64,000 nucleotides of DNA from Papilionanthe hookeriana x Papilionanthe teres (taxonomy: Eukaryota; Streptophyta; Magnoliopsida; Asparagales; Orchidaceae): positions 29,700,930 to 29,764,929 of the forward strand of contig CM040439.1 in assembly GCA_022702705.1 (NCBI GenBank), in the 5' to 3' direction. Below, in pieces: positions 37,562-50,000 of this stretch. The notes under the pieces are model-generated. The model was not told the DNA's origin. It ran no database searches and saw only the letters and a list, made by a program, of their open reading frames with translations. Within the stretch, counting starts at the first letter, position 1. Each line of letters opens with the position of its first letter. Made by a program: the position numbers and the translations under genes.

Positions 37562-38206
37562 TAAACTAGATACGTACTTTACTCCTAAAAATTGAAAACT
37601 CAATTTCAATCCATTCCATTCCAATCAACTAACAGCCGAACACATTCTGAACAAAGGTTCATTTAAAAACACCTGCAATGAAATAACTAAGCGCCTAAAA
37701 TCAACTTGTCAGCTCCCATCATACAGTTTAACAGTTAATTACCAGAGAGCATTACAAAATCATATATATATATATTTCCATGGCCATATATCCATGACAT
37801 TATCACAGGTTATTACATACGAAGTATTAATATGTATTGCATGCAGATCATTATTATCTGAGATTGCAAATGCCGTTCAGTCTTCTTTATGTATAAATAA
37901 AGATCCATCGATATCATTCTTGAAATGATGAATTTCTGCATAAACAGCAAATGTTGGAACGTTAGAAGCTCAATCCATGGGAGAATTTATACAAACTTTC
38001 TTGATAATTTTGTGAATTGGCTTCATGCTTTTCTTATTTTCTCCACATATAAATGCAGAAATCCGGCACATACAAGGTCTTGAACCCATGACCAGTTGGT
38101 TGAAAGACAAAACTATCGACTACTAAAATAAGCTAGTTTGCATCTAAGGCAAGGACTGTTAATGATCCTATTTCGAGCTGACCTGGGACAGACTCGAATG
38201 GATTTA

Positions 38207-38415
38207 GGGCCTGTTCGGAGCAGCTTACAAGTGTGGGGGCGTTTTTAAAAACGCTACGGTATTGTTTGAATCACACGTTTTGCTAGCTTATCCGAAACAC
38301 GATTGCATATTTACACTAAACGCATGCCGCGAGTCGAACCCCGCGGTCGACCCGCGAGCTGCGTTTCACGATAAACTGCTTATTTTGAAACTCACAAGTT
38401 GTCCCAAACAGGCCC
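38207..38415. mobile_element. Complete PIF/Harbinger (Tourist-like) MITE
   Basis: 209 bp with termini GGGCCTGTTCGGAGCAGCTT and, inverted, GGGCCTGTTTGGGACAACTT, flanked on both sides by TTA (38204-38206 and 38416-38418), the target duplication characteristic of PIF/Harbinger. GC-rich interior (CGCGGTCGACCCGCG, palindromic). No coding capacity. Related to the left end of the element at 23922. Confidence 0.88.
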
Positions 38416-38418
38416 TTA

Positions 38419-38830
38419 GTGTGGCTTGCAATCGGCATGTGACTTGTTATATTCAATTTCGACCTGAGCTGACTCAAAATTGAATTGAGCTCGATCCGGG
38501 TTTAAATCGAAACGAGTTGGCTCAAATTGAGTTATTTTGATCCATTTCAGCACGGAATCAGCTCGATTTGACTCAAAATTGAAACTAACTAGCTCAAATT
38601 GGTTATTTGGATCCGTTCCAGCTCAAAATTGGCTTGTAACTCATTATATTCAATTTTACTTACTATTATACATATAGTTTTTATAAATAAAAAATATTAT
38701 GAGCTGATCTCGAGTCAATTCAGGCCAATCCATGTGCTCGAAATCGGCTCGAAAAAAATTCAATCCAAAGCTTCAGCTCACAGCATAGCTCAATTATTTA
38801 GATCCGACTTCTACTTTTGAGCAATTAACG
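38419..38830. repeat. Degenerate GAGCTCG/TTGACTCAAAATTG repeat sequence
   Basis: Repeated words GACTCAAAATTGAA, GAGCTCGAT, GGCTCAAATTG, GGCTCGAAAA occur at irregular spacing on both sides of, but mainly after, the Harbinger MITE. The MITE therefore appears inserted into an older repeat (CTATTTCGAGCTGACC lies just left of it). The open frames here are shadows of the repeat. Confidence 0.5.
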
Positions 38831-40642
38831 GTCTTCAAGCCAAATTCACAGTCCTATTTGTGGCCTATGTTCTAGTTGAAATGTCTTTGCCACTCTGACT
38901 AGGGAGGATTTTAATTGATCTTCATGTGCATATTGGTAAAAAGTGAAATTTAAGAGCGGTTACTTGAGTCCTGCAAAATTGCAAAATTTTGGTCACAATT
39001 ATGCGCTCACCTAGTACTTAGAAAATCCTATTCCAAGGGCTACTTGATAGCGCTTTTAATCATACATAAATACACAATTTATGTGCAATAAATACTAACA
39101 CCCCCCACATCCCCCACCCCCCCAAAAAAATAAAATAGAGAATTTTTTCCTTCATTCTCCCAAAGTTTATTGTATGCCAAGCGAGATGTAATATTAGCTT
39201 GACAGGCTTGAAAAGTGGGTTAGCCAGCTACAAGCTATCAAATGACACAATTTGGTTATGCACGCGCGCCCACACACGCGTACATGTGCGCGTGCACTAT
39301 ATATATAGCGGTCAAAGTGCATGTGAAAATTCAAGTTCTCGAAGTCATAGGGATGCATTTTCTTCTTGTATTTAACCATTTTGCATGGAAATATGGATCG
39401 AGGGCAGCACAGCATATGAATCATCCCAAGACAGAAGTAGAGTATGGAGTGGCCTGAGTCACAATTTAATGTGGTGTGATAGACCAAGAAGGCTTTATTT
39501 AATTTAAAGAGAAATTTCTTAAGCAGCTTAATTAAAGTTTTATTGATTGGTTATACATTAAAGAGGGCATAACTTCTCATTAAACTTCATAGCAAGTGAT
39601 GTGGAGGGTCATTTAGCGAGCTTTTAACACTAACATTAACATATACTTGTACAAACAAACTAACATGCATGCGAAACAAGATTACGAGAAAAGAGGGACA
39701 TGTCTCTATATATTATTCTATATAAAAAATCCATATAATATAAATTTGACTTTGCTCAAATATGAGATGAATTCAATCCCATAACTTAATGCACATGTAA
39801 ATACTGTAAACATATATAATTTGATCTAAATGGCTCTCAAACTTCAAAACTTTAAAACAACCCCAAGTTGATTTTTGAGATTTTTATAGTTAGATGTTTA
39901 TAGAGCAGTAGAAAGATTAGCCCTTATGTGTGCATTTTCATTCTTTTGATATTGCCAGCTTGGCTTAGTGACAGCAAACAAATTTAGAAAAGGAAGATTT
40001 GCATCATTAGAAAAATACATTTGATATCACATGATAATGTATATATTTTACAGTAGCGATTGCCAATACTACAAATTCAACATCTACAATCTTATAAACA
40101 AATGTCATTCAATGCCATAAGTGGAGCTAAAAGAATTTCATGATTTAAATGGAGATGGAAGATATATCACTCGTGAACTAACCAAAAATGGAGAGAGAAA
40201 TCTTTTCTAATAGAGTTATCAGAAATCTGATAGCCACAATAAGGAAAAAAATAAAAGGAAAAAACCTTTGAGCTTTCTAAATGATAGATTGACGCATGAT
40301 TATGTGTATGTTATAAATTAGACGAGCAACATGCATGAGATAATGATCAACTAACATCACATCTTGTCATAACGTAAACAAAGACATGGCATTGCAATGA
40401 ACTTGATGAACGAAATTAACATTCTTCCATCATAAATGAATGCCTATGTCTAAGCTGACATATAAATTAAATAACAAATCATGGCTATTAGTTGAAAAAA
40501 ATTTATCCTTGTAGTGCGAAAGAAAATAATTAAAAAACCTTGTACCTGAATACTCCAAGTTAGCATCACAAGATGATGTTTTCCCGAACATCTAATGGAA
40601 TGTTGTCATGTTGTCTCTTGATTATTATATTTGCAGCTCTTG
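38831..40642. other. Intergenic/3' flank between convergent genes
   Basis: No gene recognised. A small alternating purine-pyrimidine GC patch lies at 39261-39295 (CACGCGCGCCCACACACGCG). The 3' untranslated region of the minus-strand PNPase gene must occupy the part nearest 40642; its end is not determinable. Confidence 0.45.
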
Positions 40643-41050
40643 TCACCGAATTTTGGCTTCATCGTCGGCTAAATTAGATTCATCTCTAGAGAATACCCGG
40701 GAAACAGCTTTTGCATTACTCTTGCTTTGTTTCTCCTTGTTAACAACTAAGCCATTCCTCACAGGACGAACTAATTTTCTAATTATTTCCTCAGCTTTAG
40801 CAGGGACTGAAGTAGCTCTTCTAGCAAAAGCAGATTTCTTTAAAGGAATCTTGTTTTTCGTGGTATTATTCACAGGCAATACTGATTTCTGCTCAGTTGA
40901 GTCAACTTTCACAGAAGCTATTTTAGAGGCAGCGTTCACAGAATTATCTCTCTCTCCCGAGCTTGTTTGTTTCTGAGAAGTAGGGCTGTCAGGGTTTGAG
41001 TCTGGAAGCAAAGCACGATGGCTCAGTCGCAGTTGTCCCTTTTCATTTAC
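40643..41050 (-). CDS. PNP1: PNPase last exon (end of S1 and C-terminal extension)
   Basis: Begins VNEKGQLRLSHRALLP after acceptor GATTTAG and runs 135 residues to TGA at 40645-40643. The tail is hydrophilic, rich in Ser, Lys, Asn and Ala with basic patches (KKSAFARR, RKLVRPVRNG), a low-conservation extension as in other plastid PNPases. An alternative donor (CG|GTGACA) overlaps the stop, so an extra 3' exon is possible but not needed. Confidence 0.9.
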   Translation of the reverse strand, partial: VNEKGQLRLSHRALLPDSNPDSPTSQKQTSSGERDNSVNAASKIASVKVDSTEQKSVLPVNNTTKNKIPLKKSAFARRATSVPAKAEEIIRKLVRPVRNGLVVNKEKQSKSNAKAVSRVFSRDESNLADDEAKIR

Positions 41051-44000
41051 CTAAATCAATAGAAGTTCAAGCAATGTAAACGTAAGATCGTAAAGTCATA
41101 AATGTCAAGGATGATATCAAAGAAAGCTATTTCATTCTTTTTATCTTTCAGCTATCCTTAAATGTTTTGAATATGCATATACCGAAGAAAGAAAATCAGT
41201 AAAGCTTAATGGACTCATAATTAGAAGTTGCTTTGGCCTAACTTATATTTAGGAAGACGATAACAATATTGTTTTCAATGAAAAGTTTGGAATATTTACA
41301 TTTTAATGAAAACATTGGTAAATTTATACCAAAAAGCCCCATAAATGAAAACATTTTGAAGACGCTTAAAAAAGAATTATGCATACAAACACACATCCAT
41401 AGATGTAAATATACAAATGCAGATGCATTAACATCTCTCTCTCTCTCTGTTTCTCCCTCTAACTTTCTCTCTCTTCCAAGCTTCTTGATCGAAGGTAGGC
41501 CTAAGGTGTCCATGCTCTTTTTTGCATCAGAGGATCAAGTAGTGGGATTTCTTCACACAAGAAAAGAGAGAGAGAGAGAGAGTACTATCCTTTTAAATGC
41601 CCCTGACATGGGCGCTACAACAGCCCGGTTCAGCAGGCTAGCAATAACTTGCACAGAATCAACCGCCAGTGGACCAGGCAGGAGCTCTCGCAATTTCTAT
41701 ACAGGGCAGGATTATTGCCCCTCCTATCCCCTTCCTTAGGTGCTCTTCTCCATATGGTAAGTCATTAATGGCTATTTTCTGGATTATTCTTGCCTCCCCA
41801 CCCCTTCTTTTTGTGTGGATGTTTCCTTCCTTAGTGCTTTCCATTTCTTCTCCAATGGAAGTCTATAAATTATTGTTTTCTGGTTGTAGGGTTTAGTTTT
41901 GCTTGCTGCTTTATTCAGATTTCTCCCTTTGGAGTCTTCCCTTGCTATGGTTTCATTTTAGGTGGTGGTGCTTCGGTTATATCCTACTTCGAGGTCATGT
42001 TATATCTTCTTCAAACCCCTTCCCCAATCCTCCAGTCGCCTCCTCCCCAACCGACGACAACACCCAACACCTTCTCCTTGCGTTGCAGCCCACTTCCAGA
42101 CCTCCAATCCACCTATAAGCACCCTATACTACACAGTCAAACCATGCTGTCCAGCCATCCGGCCACTCCAGGCAGCATTCGTAGCAGTCTGGGTCACCCC
42201 CTACCAGTGCCAAAACACCTTAACTTGTCCCCCGCGTGCCCCCCTCCCCTGGGGCTGTCACTATCGCCCACTCCTCTGACCATCAAATCAGCTAATACAG
42301 CTCCTTCAAAATCCTCTTTTCTATACTAACATGCTGATTCCAACCCTTCCCTGTCCCGTACTACCCCGCCGACGCCACCACTGCTTTGGGTCCTCTCTTC
42401 CGACCACACAGCAGGAGCATAGTGTCGTATTATTTTCTCTAGTTGTGAGTGCTGTAGCCCTATTTCTACAATAGTAAAAGTCTGCCTCTGTATTCCCGCT
42501 AGATTCTTACTTGTTCCTGTATCATTTGGTATTAGAGCAATCTCATCCTCGGGTATTCTAGCATTCGCACATGCCCAAAAAAATTTTCCTTCGAATTCCT
42601 AGCCCTAACCATGCTATTGCGGAGAGATAAACCGGACTCTACCCGGGAAGAGATTCAATAAGCAATCTATCGTCTGCAACTGAGGCTAGCATAGTTGGAT
42701 GACGGGACCCAAGAATAGATTACTTTTGACCAAGATATGGAGAGTTGAAGAGAAGAAAGATGAGGATCTGAATTCGTTGCACATGGAAAATCAGAGTGAC
42801 GAGGAATATTGACCGCATCGTTTTGGTATCCAATATCAGAGGAGACCGAGAAAAGAGACCACTCATAGAGGCCAATGGGACTTCGACATCAAGATGGACC
42901 TCGCAGAATTTGAGGGAGGCATGACCCCGATGAGTTTACCGATTGGCTGCAATCAGTTGAACGGGTTATCGAGAATAAGAATGTGTAGGAGGACAAAAGA
43001 GTCGAACTAGCTCTTATTAAACAAAAGAAAATGCCACCTTATGGTGGGAAAATATGCAGAGGCAGAGATAAATAGAAGACAGTGAGAAGAAAACTAAGTG
43101 GGAGAAGATGAAGAAGGCAATGTAGAAGGAATATCTCCCGCATCACTATCACCAGGACATGCTTTTGAAACTCCACAACTTACAGTAGTGGAAACTTTCG
43201 GTCAAGGAGCACACAACCTAGTTTGAGCACTTACAACTGTAGTGCGAGCTGACAGAGTTGGAAGAGCATACGATAGCTAGATACCTTGGGGTATAAAACC
43301 CGCCATTAGCAATGTAGTGCAATTACAGCCATACTGGACGCTAAGGAATGTCCAGACACTAGCTTTGAAAGTGGAAGATAGCAGAAACAAAGTAGACCTT
43401 CGGGAAAGCAATCACCTGTAGCTTCTCTAATCGATAAGGGTACCTCGGGAGGAAATAACAAAACCAGATAAGAAAATAATAAAGAAGATCAGAGTAGGAA
43501 GAAGCTAGAGAGAGGTAGTTCCTCAAATATAATGCCTACCAGGAATTATTTCAGGTTCCACGGCTACCAACCACATAGCCTCCAACTACCCTACGAGCCT
43601 AATTGTCACACTCACAGATCAGAGAGTAGTCGAGTAGGTCGGCGAGGAGTCAGCGGATAGCCTAGAAGAAGAGCTTCAGCTCCACGGAGATGAGGTGGAA
43701 GCATTATTCATTCGGTGAGTTCTGTAGTTCGAGCAAGAACAAGACCAATCCTGGTTAAGGCATAGTATGTTTCACACCAAGTGTACCGTCAAGGTCAAGG
43801 TTTGCTGTCTAATCATTGATAGTGGGAGGTGTGAGAACGTGTCCACATTTATGGTGAAAAAGTTGGGATTGGGCATAAAGAAGTATCCCCAGACATATTC
43901 TCTTACCTAGGCCCAAAAAAGGAAAGGAGATACATGTAGATCAACAGTGCTTAGTTGACTTTTTCATCGAGGATAAACTACATGAACAAGTATGGTGTGA

Positions 44001-47000
44001 TGTGGTTCCTATGTACGCTTGCCACATTTTGTTGGGTTGTTCTTGACAGTTCGACCGCAAGACTCAGCAAGACGGTTTCAAGGACACTTATTCATTCAAG
44101 AAGGACGGGAAACATATATTTTTTCTACCGACTAAGGATACGAAAGACGGGAGCGATACAGAGGCAACATTAGATCCCCAAACCACTTTCCTGCAATTAA
44201 TTAGAGATACCCCCGTAGCGCTAGCATTAGTCCTTCTGAGGGACCCGAGAAGGAAAGTGAGGTACCAACACCACTGCGACCACTGTTATCGAACTTCCAG
44301 GGTGTTATGACATACACTCTGTAAAAGGGGTTACTTTCAGAAACTCCATGAGAAGGTTGACAAGGAGTTGATAAGAACCAAAATATCAGGCACGGGCGAA
44401 TAAATTTAGGAAAAAAGTGTCGTTCCAGGAAGGCGGACTCGTGTGGGTTCAGTTAAAGAAAGAAAGATTTCTCGTGGGCGCATTGGGGAAGATTATGCCC
44501 AAAGTGGATGGTCCTTTCAGAGTAACATGAAAGTTGAACGACAACACTTACAAGATCGACCAGCCCGGAGAGTACAACATTTTAACCACATTAATCTTCA
44601 CCGACCTAATGTCGTACTTTAGAGGAGCATGAGCTTCGACGAATGAGGTCAGAACTTCCCCAACTAAGGGAGACTGACGCGGGTGCTACAAGCGTCAGTT
44701 GGTTTAGTCGGTTGGCAATAACTCCCTCAGAATCAACGGTTCCAGTAGATTAGGCAAGATTTTATGCAATTTCTATACGAGGCGGGACAACCGCTTCTTC
44801 TATCCTCTTATGTGCTCTTCTCCATATGAGAAGTCTTTAATGGCTATTTTTTGGATTATTCTTGCCTCCCCAAGGGAGACTGACACGGGTGCTACAGGCG
44901 TCAGCTGGTTTAGTCGGTTGGCAATAACTCCCTCAGAATCAACGGTTCCAGTAGACTAGGCAAGATTTCTCGCAATTTCTATACCAGGCGGGACTACCGC
45001 TTATTCAATCCTCTTATGTGCTCTTCAACGACCTAATGTCGTACTTTAGAGGAGCAGGAGCTTCGACGAATGAGGTCGGAGCTTCCCCAACCAAGGGAGA
45101 CTGACGCGGGTGCTACAAGCGTCAGCTGGTTTAGTCGGTTGGCAATAACTCCCTCAGAATCAACGGTTCCAGTAGACTAGGCAAGATTTCTCGCAATTTC
45201 TATACGAGGCGGGACTACCGCTTCTTCAATCCTCTTATGTGCTCTTCTCCATATGAGAAGTCTTTAATGGCCATTTTTTGGATTATTCTTGCCTCCCCAC
45301 CCCTTTCTTTTGCAGTCTTGTTGTAGCCCTATTTCTACAATAATAAAATATTGCTTTTGTGTTTCCTCTAGATTCCTACTTGTTTCGGTATCAGCCCCTC
45401 AGATGTCACATACAATGTGCATTTAAATGAGAATTGAAGAACTTCAAAATAAACCTTTAATTATTCCTGTGTGACTAATTTGATCCAAACCATTATATCT
45501 TTCCAATTTAGTCTTTTGTCTATACAAAATAGAACCAAAATGGTTTCTTATGTACATAAACTAAGATCAATTTGTATAGTAGATCGAGTAAAATGGGATC
45601 AATGTTACATTACAATTTCGACATATAGGACTATTAATATCAATTTTTTATAGTTGAAGAGCTAATTGAATAAATGTAATACTTAGGGATAGAAGTAGTC
45701 ATGCATGAATAATAGAATTTATTTGGATTTGTTTATTTAAATTTTGACTGATGTCTGTGTGTGCGCATGTGCATTTGTGTCTATGTATATTATAAATATA
45801 TAAATAAACCACACCTGTGATAACAAAGTACTGGTTTAATTTAAAGTCAAAACATCATAAAACTATCATAGCTCAAATCAAAGGTTCTTTTAGTGCTAGA
45901 TTGTGTGAGTACTAGAAAATCACCCAGCTCTATTTACAAAACTTCGAGAGCACTATAGCCACACAAACTATAGTCTTGCAAATTAAAAAAAAAAAGAACT
46001 ATTTGAGAATTCCTAATTAACTCAATAAAGACATCTGTACTAGTGTTTAAAAAGGTATACTTTGAAGCAAAGTAGTCCAAAAAAACATTTAAAAGGAAAG
46101 CATCAAAGTGTGTGGTATGAAGTGCATATTTCTTGATGCGCTTAAGCCTCAATTTTTCTTACTGCCCAAAAAAAAAAAAAAAAAAGTGGAAAGGAAAAAA
46201 AAAGAAATTATTGTCTTTTATCTAGCCCGTGATCCCCCTTTTGCAGCTTCGAGATAAAAGACCTTCATGTTAATTTTTACAGCTTCATTGATTTTGTAAT
46301 ATAATGTCATCCCATCTCATCCTGATACCAATCTTCTCTTTTTATAACAACATTACAAATTGGCACCGACCTGTTGCCTTTTTTTGGATTATTTATCTTA
46401 TTTTCTTCTCCATTCATCCAAATGCAATACATATTTTTATTAGTCTCCTTCATTTGAGTACCGAATCCCACCCATAAAATTGATGATTTTAATGTCAGAT
46501 AAAAGGTAGTAACCAACCTCAATAAGTTTTAAATCTAGGCGATCTCCAACTTTAAAGGCCTGTAAAACATTTATAATGCAAAGTTAGCCAAAAAGATGAG
46601 AATAATCAAGTAAGAACGTATAAACCAAAACAAATAAACTGTGGAACGTACATCCTCAGCCTTAGCTAACCATTCTGAACTAAGCTCACTAATATGACAA
46701 AGTCCCTGTTGAAGAAAATGAGCAATATAAAATGAATGTTACAGTTGAGTTGCAAATGCACAGACAATAAATATGTACAATTTCAAGTAATATAATTACA
46801 ATGATAAATATGAACATTTATTCAATTTGAATCATTTCTTGTGATCACTAAAAATAATGTTATCCATTGTTATCTTAAGGTAATGAATGCTCGCCAATGT
46901 TCGTGGAATTGTGATCACTAAAAATAATGTTATCCATTGTTATCTTAAGGTAATGAATGCTCGCCAATGTTTGTGGAATGCTAGTTCAGATCTAAATTTT

Positions 47001-50000
47001 GCCGAGCAAGGTCAAACTTCTTAAATCCATTACATGGAAACTGTAGTCTGATATATCAAACTTTTATGGCTGTATTTTAAAAAACAAGGAATGGTCTTAT
47101 AGCAGAGAAAGTACACGGTAAAATACAACTTGCAAGCATGAAGGACTAGTCTATTTCACATTAAGTGTATGAAAATGAATGAAAATAAATAAATTTTGAT
47201 TCCGATGGTGAGTTCAAGATTTGTTCAGTTGAACATTGATGGAAGTGAGTTCTCATTCTTAAAACTCATCTTCCATTTTAAGAGCTATAAAGTCACCTTC
47301 AATTTTGAATTTTTGAGGGAGTGTAAAATCAATTGATGCACTTTCTTTGTTATCATTGTGAGGATTGTGTGAAAATTTTGCTGCCAAGAACAGTGCCAGT
47401 GGCTGCCTCTCCACCCGCACATTACACTACCCTTCAAGACTCCAACCACATCAAGCTGCTGTCAACAGCAGCACCAATTGCTACCACTCCACCTATTGTG
47501 CCCCCTCTCAGACATTGCCAGCAGCTGCGCATGATTAGCTCCTTGCAGTAGCTACACCACTAGATCAAAAGAAAAATAGCCATGCAAACTTCAGAACAGC
47601 AATCTGCACCTTCTTTCCTTCTATATGCAGTCTGCTAGCCTCCATTGAAAAGATTTTAAATTTAAAATTCAATATAATCGCTCATGTTAATTATATTCCC
47701 ATTTTTTCATCTTTACTGGCTATGTTCTGCTTATAAATATGCACTATTCTATCCAATGAAATAAGAGAACATGCAATACTCATTATTCATCGTGGTATTA
47801 GAACCAAACTTCTCTATCGTTCATCCATTTTATCATCCATCTTTCATACTTCTCTATCTACTGCATCATCATCAAATTCTAATGTCTATTTGGGATAGTT
47901 TTCTTCTTGTTTTACGTTTCAGGCGGCCACCACAGCTCTATTTGGAGAACTGCTTTCTTGCAGCTTTCTAGAGATTTTTGTGGTAGGAAATTATTATTTT
48001 CAACCTTACCTATTAAAGTGTAGTGTCTATAAGAAAGTTATTGTCTATTTTTTTGGAAAAATACAAATATATGCCGCAGCTTTCTAAGAATTTTATTTTC
48101 TTTACCATAACCTTACAACCACATTTCTAAAATTTCCAGCCACACCAAACAGACCCTAATTCTTCCTCGTCTTGCTCAATAAAGTTTTTATGTTTAAACC
48201 GTGATGATGGTTGAATATAACATGGCCTTCACAACAACAATCTCCTTTGGTGACCCCTCCGACAATGCATCAATATCACATGGCAATGCTGGTATTTAAG
48301 AATCCTCTCCATATCGCTGGTTCAAACAAAAAATATCAACAATAGAGATCATCATTGGCAAGATCGCTCAAAAAAATTGGAACTTGAATGTCTTTAGTGT
48401 CAAAAAAATGAAATCAATAATCTTGAGTTGTGGACTATGAAATCTTTTATCACAAGAGATGCATTTTTTTTTACTCATTTGTGTTTAAAGTACGATACAA
48501 TCAGAATTGTGGAATGGATCAACATGGCATATAATAGGAATTAGGACTATCAACATCACTAGCTAGCTCTTTGATTCATAACTCGGTTCTTTTAATTTCC
48601 AAGCTTCCTTGTGAGTTATTATTAAGCAAGAAAATTAGGAATGATATGAGCAATAATATTAAAATTTTCCATCTTTATTGTAAATTACAAGATAGAGATA
48701 CCAAAGAAAAATAATTGCTAAAGCAAAGGTAATGCGGGACCATACTGTGGACGTAGTACTATAGCTGCTACAGAACTGCAGGATTTCGCAATCGCAAGAG
48801 ATGGACCGAAACAGTCCTGTTTCCTTTCTTATGCTTTCTTAATAATTATCATTTATTTCCTTTTAGTGTGTTGTATTAGGGTTTGGAATTCAATTGTTTG
48901 CATGAGTTTGTTTAGGATAGTCATTGGCGCTTCGAGGGTTGTATCTGATGGATTAGGTGGTGTTCCGGCTGTATCTCTCTTCCGATGTGATGTTTATCTT
49001 CCCAATTGATACCGGAATTAATCCAAATCACAAAGGGAAAAGTCAATATTATTACTAAATTGCAAACGGTTACACGAAAACTCATCAAAAACCGAAAGTA
49101 AATGACCACAACACCAAAACGACGACATTGCGAATTAAGAAAAAAAAAAAAAAAAAAAACAACACAAAACACAAAAATGACTCCCTCTAGAGCAAACGAT
49201 AGGTCTAGAAGGGAAGGGAGGTGGCTGCGGTGGTGCTAGAAGGAAGCTAGCAGCGAAGGCAGCGTGTATGAGGCCTGCTGACTGGTGGTTGGAAGCAGGA
49301 TAACATGTAGGCGACTGGAAGCTTTGACTTTATCCGTCGCCTACGTGTAATTCTTCCAGCACCAACAGGCTACAAGGATAACATATATACAATTGATGAG
49401 TATTATTTTTAAATAATTTAATTGACTACAAGGCTACCAAGCTTTATAAAAATTAAAATTATTAATAAAAGAATAGAATAAATATATATTAAATTTTATT
49501 TAAATGAATATTTCAATATAAATAATAACATTTTTATCTTGCACCTACCCTTTACATCTTAAGTTTGTGTGATTAGGGCTATCAAAACAGCTCGTTGTTT
49601 GTGAATAGCTTGTGTTCAACTCATACATGAATAAATTTTTTAAGCTCCATATATAAACGTCGCTAGAGTTATCCATATCACTAGATTTCGTTTGAGTAGA
49701 ATCAAGATTGAATATATGGAATGTAATTTTAGTAGGAGTAACTCTAGTGATAGAAATGCAACTTTTGGTGATCAAATTATTAAAAGGTGTGAACGATTTA
49801 GATATCTCGGGTCTATTGTTCAAAACGATGGTGATATAGATGGGAATGTTAATAGTAGAATTCAAGTTGGTTGGTTGAAGTGGAGGAATGCTTCGAGCCT
49901 TTTGTGTGATAGAAAAGTACCGCTTAAACCGAAAGAAAAATTTTATAAGATGGTGGTGAGACTTGCACTGCTCTATGACGCTGAATGTTGGTCTTTAAAA

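Larger units (their letters stand above)
41604..45393 (+). mobile_element. Internally deleted Ty3/gypsy retrotransposon with rearranged 3' LTR
   Basis: Inserted in a PNPase intron in the opposite orientation. Flanked by perfect 5-bp target duplication GCCCC (41599-41603 and 45394-45398), with TG..CA LTR termini. The initiator-Met-type primer site TGGTATTAGAGC lies at 42527. Readable protein traces: gag (DLAEFEGG..., IDWLQS-like near 42900), protease with IIDSG near 43815 and following DVVPMYACHILLG-type segment, then a direct jump near 44320 to the integrase C-terminal tail (KLHEKVDKEL, VSFQEGGLVWVQLKKERF, GPFRV, YKIDQPGEYN). Reverse transcriptase, RNase H and the integrase core are missing. 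Many stops. Confidence 0.9.

Noticed and set aside
38060..38150. Possible SINE or tRNA fossil on the minus strand: a B-box-like GGTTCAAGACC
   Set aside because: No convincing A box at the right distance, no poly(A) or target duplication, so one promoter-like word is not enough.
40608..40976. 122-codon plus-strand frame
   Set aside because: It is the antisense shadow of the last PNPase exon, which has strong homology on the minus strand.
41962..42329. Overlapping 105- and 110-codon Pro/Ser-rich frames
   Set aside because: They lie inside the 5' LTR of the gypsy element; no start context or conserved motif.
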